DNA from: Acidobacteriales bacterium 59-55
GTDB lineage: Bacteria > Acidobacteriota > Terriglobia > Terriglobales > Acidobacteriaceae
DNA: 64,000 nt
Direction: 5' to 3'
NCBI GenBank assembly: GCA_001897435.1
Contig: MKSV01000004.1
Span: 372,001 to 436,000, forward strand
The translations under genes and the position numbers were made by a program. Numbering within the stretch: the stretch's first letter is position 1; every line of letters begins with the position of its first letter. Of this stretch, positions 60,862 through 64,000 are shown in pieces. The notes under the pieces are model-generated. The model was not told where the DNA came from. It ran no database searches and worked only from the letters and a program-made list of their open reading frames with translations.

Positions 60862-63495
60862 TTACTCTGGCGGCGTAGGCGTAGATGGCTGCGACTGCTG
60901 TTGCTTGCCCTTGTCGTCGTTTCCACCGATTCCAAAGAGCTTCTGGAAGAAGTTTCTCTTCTTGGGCTGCTCCGGCTGCGCTGCCTCCGGCTCGGCGCCT
61001 TTGGAGGCAGTATTGCTGGGTTCAGGAACCGTGCCGGGATGATGGGGCGGCTGCGGGCTGGCGGCAGGGACGGGCTGATAGCCAGGTCTGGGCTCCGTCG
61101 GAGAGTGAGGCTGGACGTTAGGTCTGGAACTTCCTGCGCCAAAGAGTCTTTGCAGGAAGTTCTGTGGATTTTCGCCCATCTGGCTACAGAAATTTTGCGG
61201 CGCAGTGCCGTCGAGGAAGGCCGCAGTGTAGTCGTCCGGGCAGGTCGAGTCGGCGAGCAGATTCGTGTTCTTGTCAAGGGTGACGGTGGTGACGCCTTCC
61301 GGCGGCGTGAATGGTTTGACGTCGGAGTACTGGGGCAGCTTGATGGCGCGGTTCATGAACTCCGCCCAGATAGGCGTGGCTGCGTCTGCGCCCTGAATTT
61401 TAATGTCGGTGTAGTCGTCGTTGCCGATCCAGACGATGCAGATGAGGTTGGAGGTGTAGCCGACAAACCAGGCGTCATGCTCGGTGCCGGTCTTGCCCGC
61501 GGCCGGCGCCGTAAAGCCGTTTCGACGCGCAGCAAAGCCGGTGCCGTGGTTCATCACGCCTTCCATCTGGGATTGCGTGAGATAGGCGACGCGGGGGTCG
61601 AGCACCTGGCGAGCCTGGGGCGCGAAGTCGGCGACGATATCGCCGTTGGCGTTACGCACGGAGGCGAGCATCCAGGGATCGAGGTGGACACCGCTATTGG
61701 CGAAGACGGTATAAGCCCCGGCCATGGCGAGGGGCGTCGCATCGTAGGTGCCGATGGCAACCGAAGGTGTACCGCGGGCATTGACGATGCCGGAAGCCCG
61801 GGCGAGGGCGGCGACATTTTCGAAACCGACCATCTGGGCCAAAGAGATGGTGGCGATGTTCAGAGAGTGATTGAGGGCGTCGGTGGCGGTGACCATGCCG
61901 GGATATTCGCCCTTGACGAAGTTTCCAGGAGTGTAAGGTTTGCCGCCGAACATGAAGGTGGTCGTATCGTCGTTGAGCATGGTGGCGGCGGTGAAGACGC
62001 CGTTGCCGCCGAGCGAGAGGCCGTTGAGGCTGGTGTTATAGGCGGCGGCATAGACGAAGGGCTTGAAGATGGAGCCGGTGGGTCGCTTGGCAACAGCGTG
62101 ATTGAGCTGAGAGGCGGAGTAGTTGCGCCCTCCGACCAGCGCGAGAACCTGGCCGGTATGCGGGTTGATGGCGACGAGCGCGATCTGCGGGTAGGTAATG
62201 TCCTTGTCGCTCTTTTTATGCCGTTTGCGGACGAGTTCATCGACCTTCTTCATGCCGACTTCGACCGCTTCAGAGGCGGCTCGTTGGAGATCGGGGTCGA
62301 GAGAGGTATAGATGCGCAGGTTCTGGTGGCTGAGGTCCTGGTCGCCGATCTTGCGTATGAGCTGGTCGTGGACGAGATCGACAAAGTAAGGGGCTTCACG
62401 GGCGTCGATGTTAGACGAAGCGAGACGGAGGGGCTCGGCCTTGAAGCGACTGGCCTCGCTCGCAGTAAGGGCTCCGGTCTCGACCATGGAGTCGAGGACG
62501 ACGTTGCGGCGATCCATGGCGCGCTGGAAGTGGCGATAGGGGTTCAGGCGGTTGGGGCTTTGGATCATGCCCGCAAGCAGAGCACACTCGGCGGTATCGA
62601 GCTGGCGGAGATTTTTGCCGAAGTAAGATTGAGCGGCTTCGCCGAAGCCATTGATGGCGTAGCTGCCACGCTGTCCGAGGTTGATCTCGTTGGCGTACAT
62701 CGCGAAGATCTGCTGCTTGGTGAAGCGGGATTCGAGCTGGAAGGTGATGAGAATTTCGATGAGCTTGCGCTTGATGAGTTTGTCGGGCGTCAGAAAGAAG
62801 CCACGCGCAAGCTGCTGCGTGAGCGTGGAGCCTCCGCAGGTCATGTGGCGGGATAGGATGTCCTCGATGGCGCACTTGCCGATGCGGACGAAGTTGACGC
62901 CGGAGTGCTCGAAGAAGCGACGATCCTCGATGGCGGTGACGGCCGCGACCATGCGGGGCGGAATATCGTTATAAGTGACGATGCGCCGCTTGGTGCGGCT
63001 CTTGTCTTCCGAGAGCGCGGTAATGAGCTGAGGCTCGAGATCGTAGGCGGCGAGGGCAACGCCATTTTCGGCAGTGATCTTCTGGACGGTACCGCTACTG
63101 ATGGTGATGGTGGCGCCATCGGTGCTGTGGTAGCTCTCCGGGCCTGGCTTGATGAAGATGCTGTTTCCGTCGAGCTTGAAGGTCCCCATCTTCGGGTTGT
63201 TGTTGTAGTTGGCGTGGCGAAGGTCGTCGGCGATGGCGGAGGCGGTGAGCTTCTGGCCGGGACGGACTTCGCGGGGAGCCGCGTAGATCTGCGAGACGCT
63301 GGCGAAGATGGGGCCGGCGGCAAGGCGATCATCGACCACGCGCTGGTAGTGGAAGTAGAAGTAGCCGAAGATGGCAACGCTGACAGCGAGGCAGGCCAGC
63401 ACAGCTACCAAAAGCGGACGCATGAGGCTGGAACCGAAGCCGGGTTGCCGAGGATTGGATCGGCGATTGCTGCCGTATTTGAGTTTAAGTGGCAA
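60862..63495 (-). CDS. Class A penicillin-binding protein, PBP1B-like
   Basis: Bifunctional peptidoglycan synthase of 877 aa anchored by one helix (about 26-48). A UB2H-like domain (62-150) follows, as in PBP1B. The glycosyltransferase has TAIEDRRFFEHSGV with catalytic Glu190, GGSTLTQQLARGFFLT and ANEINLG with Glu270. The transpeptidase has Ser475-x-x-Lys478 in RPTGSIFKPF, SLN at 544-546 and KTGT at 668-671. The C-terminal 110 residues are a P/Q-rich tail carrying two related motifs, NFLQRLFGAG (779-788) and NFFQKLFGIG (848-857). TTG is the start, with GGAAGAG upstream. It lies 20 nt behind proS. Confidence 0.93.
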   Translation of the reverse strand: MPLKLKYGSNRRSNPRQPGFGSSLMRPLLVAVLACLAVSVAIFGYFYFHYQRVVDDRLAAGPIFASVSQIYAAPREVRPGQKLTASAIADDLRHANYNNNPKMGTFKLDGNSIFIKPGPESYHSTDGATITISSGTVQKITAENGVALAAYDLEPQLITALSEDKSRTKRRIVTYNDIPPRMVAAVTAIEDRRFFEHSGVNFVRIGKCAIEDILSRHMTCGGSTLTQQLARGFFLTPDKLIKRKLIEILITFQLESRFTKQQIFAMYANEINLGQRGSYAINGFGEAAQSYFGKNLRQLDTAECALLAGMIQSPNRLNPYRHFQRAMDRRNVVLDSMVETGALTASEASRFKAEPLRLASSNIDAREAPYFVDLVHDQLIRKIGDQDLSHQNLRIYTSLDPDLQRAASEAVEVGMKKVDELVRKRHKKSDKDITYPQIALVAINPHTGQVLALVGGRNYSASQLNHAVAKRPTGSIFKPFVYAAAYNTSLNGLSLGGNGVFTAATMLNDDTTTFMFGGKPYTPGNFVKGEYPGMVTATDALNHSLNIATISLAQMVGFENVAALARASGIVNARGTPSVAIGTYDATPLAMAGAYTVFANSGVHLDPWMLASVRNANGDIVADFAPQARQVLDPRVAYLTQSQMEGVMNHGTGFAARRNGFTAPAAGKTGTEHDAWFVGYTSNLICIVWIGNDDYTDIKIQGADAATPIWAEFMNRAIKLPQYSDVKPFTPPEGVTTVTLDKNTNLLADSTCPDDYTAAFLDGTAPQNFCSQMGENPQNFLQRLFGAGSSRPNVQPHSPTEPRPGYQPVPAASPQPPHHPGTVPEPSNTASKGAEPEAAQPEQPKKRNFFQKLFGIGGNDDKGKQQQSQPSTPTPPE

Positions 63496-63515
63496 GTGTC
63501 TCTTCCGTTGGACGC

Positions 63516-64000
63516 CTATTTGACGGCTGCGGGGAGCGAGGTGCGCAGCGCGGATGTTATCCGAGTGGTGACATGGCCGGCTATCTCGTTCAGGGCAATG
63601 TCGTTGCTCTGGTTCTGGAGGCGGTCGACGAACTCTACTTTACCTTCTGCCACGCCGCGTCCGATGTTAATACGATAGGGAATGCCGACGAGGTCGGCGT
63701 CTTTGAACTTGACTCCGGCACGCTCGTCGCGGTCGTCGAGGAGAACGTCGAGGCCCGCGGCTTCGAGCGCGGTCGCTATTTTTTCACCTTCGGCAACAAG
63801 AGCAGCGTCTTTGATGTTGGTGATGGTGATGACAATATGGAACGGGGCAATGGCCGGGTGGAGGGCGTAGGAGGAGCCCTCGTTAGCCGCGGCTGAGCTT
63901 TCGATGGCGGCGGTGAGGATGCGTTCGACGCCGATACCGTAGCTGCCCATGATGAGGGTGACTTCCTTGCCCTCGCGATTGAGGACGGTGGCGCCCATGG
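63516..64000 (-). CDS. proS: Proline--tRNA ligase, C-terminal part (cut by window end)
   Basis: The 3' part of prolyl-tRNA synthetase; the rest lies beyond the window. About 160 residues are visible: class II motif 3 ([17 protein letters not shown]), then the anticodon-binding domain ([49 protein letters not shown]). The end KTSLPAAVK is not extended. An internal ATG at 63998 is not the start: the preceding sequence continues in frame to the window edge. It is followed after 20 nt by the PBP1B-like gene, probably in one transcript. Confidence 0.95.
   Translation of the reverse strand, partial: MGATVLNREGKEVTLIMGSYGIGVERILTAAIESSAAANEGSSYALHPAIAPFHIVITITNIKDAALVAEGEKIATALEAAGLDVLLDDRDERAGVKFKDADLVGIPYRINIGRGVAEGKVEFVDRLQNQSNDIALNEIAGHVTTRITSALRTSLPAAVK

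Noticed and set aside
60901..62856. Plus-strand open frame of 651 codons opposite the penicillin-binding protein
   Set aside because: Valine/glycine/glutamate-rich shadow of a gene with complete catalytic motifs on the minus strand.
1..64000. CRISPR arrays, tRNA/rRNA genes, insertion sequences, prophage genes
   Set aside because: I looked for regularly spaced repeats, cloverleaf-like segments, transposase or integrase motifs and found none.

Overview
The window looks like chromosomal DNA of a high-GC Gram-negative bacterium of the Acidobacteriota, most likely the Terriglobia/Acidobacteriaceae group (Granulicella, Edaphobacter, Terriglobus type). This is inferred from gene content: a very large Oar-like TonB-dependent receptor with an N-terminal carboxypeptidase-regulatory domain, a TPR + CRTAC1 (FG-GAP/UnbV) pair, a PEP-CTERM protein, several secreted hydrolases and two Cys-type sulfatases. 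I saw no tRNA, rRNA, CRISPR array, phage or insertion sequence.

Layout. 1-2.7 kb (minus): PEP-CTERM protein, a one-helix membrane protein and serS. 2.8-14.7 kb (plus): PafA-like alkaline phosphatase, pyrD, purH, a TPR protein, a dGTPase-like HD enzyme, a GH27 alpha-galactosidase with a lectin tail, a DUF4126 membrane protein and rpsA. 14.7-19.5 kb (minus): an amidase, then a tightly overlapping sugar-nucleotide operon (4,6-dehydratase, NeuC-like epimerase, DegT aminotransferase). 19.5-20.0 kb: a palindrome-rich divergent control region. 20.0-31.8 kb (plus): TonB receptor, TPR protein, CRTAC1 protein, cytoplasmic parvulin, formylglycine-generating enzyme, sulfatase, aldo/keto reductase. This reads as an uptake-plus-desulfation locus for a sulfated substrate. 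32-36 kb: S1/P1-type nuclease, DUF2062 protein, and an ornithine-lipid-type gene pair flanked by PlsC paralogues. 36-43.7 kb (minus): purine nucleoside phosphorylase, DUF1593 hydrolase, second sulfatase, concentrative nucleoside transporter, diguanylate cyclase, sugar O-acetyltransferase. 44-47 kb: a lipoprotein of more than 1000 residues with no recognised function. 47.3-49.2 kb (minus): pyrimidine phosphorylase and cytidine deaminase. 49.2-54.3 kb (plus): a compact cheAWYBR operon without a receptor gene. 54.5-59.2 kb: an Lhr-type helicase. 59.3-64 kb (minus): two small secreted proteins (one with a likely C1q/TNF-like fold), a class A penicillin-binding protein and the 3' end of proS.

The least expected signal is regulatory. 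Nine genes (serS, pafA-like, dGTPase, GH27, DUF4126, TPR, S1/P1, DUF2062, cdd) have a TANNNT box ending only 6-10 nt before the start codon and no convincing Shine-Dalgarno sequence. Other genes in the same window have strong GGAGG-type sites. This suggests a large class of leaderless or near-leaderless transcripts. The best candidates for undescribed biology are the translationally coupled parvulin-FGE-sulfatase cassette, the palindrome cluster ahead of the TonB receptor, the partial nonulosonic-type sugar operon and the large orphan lipoprotein.
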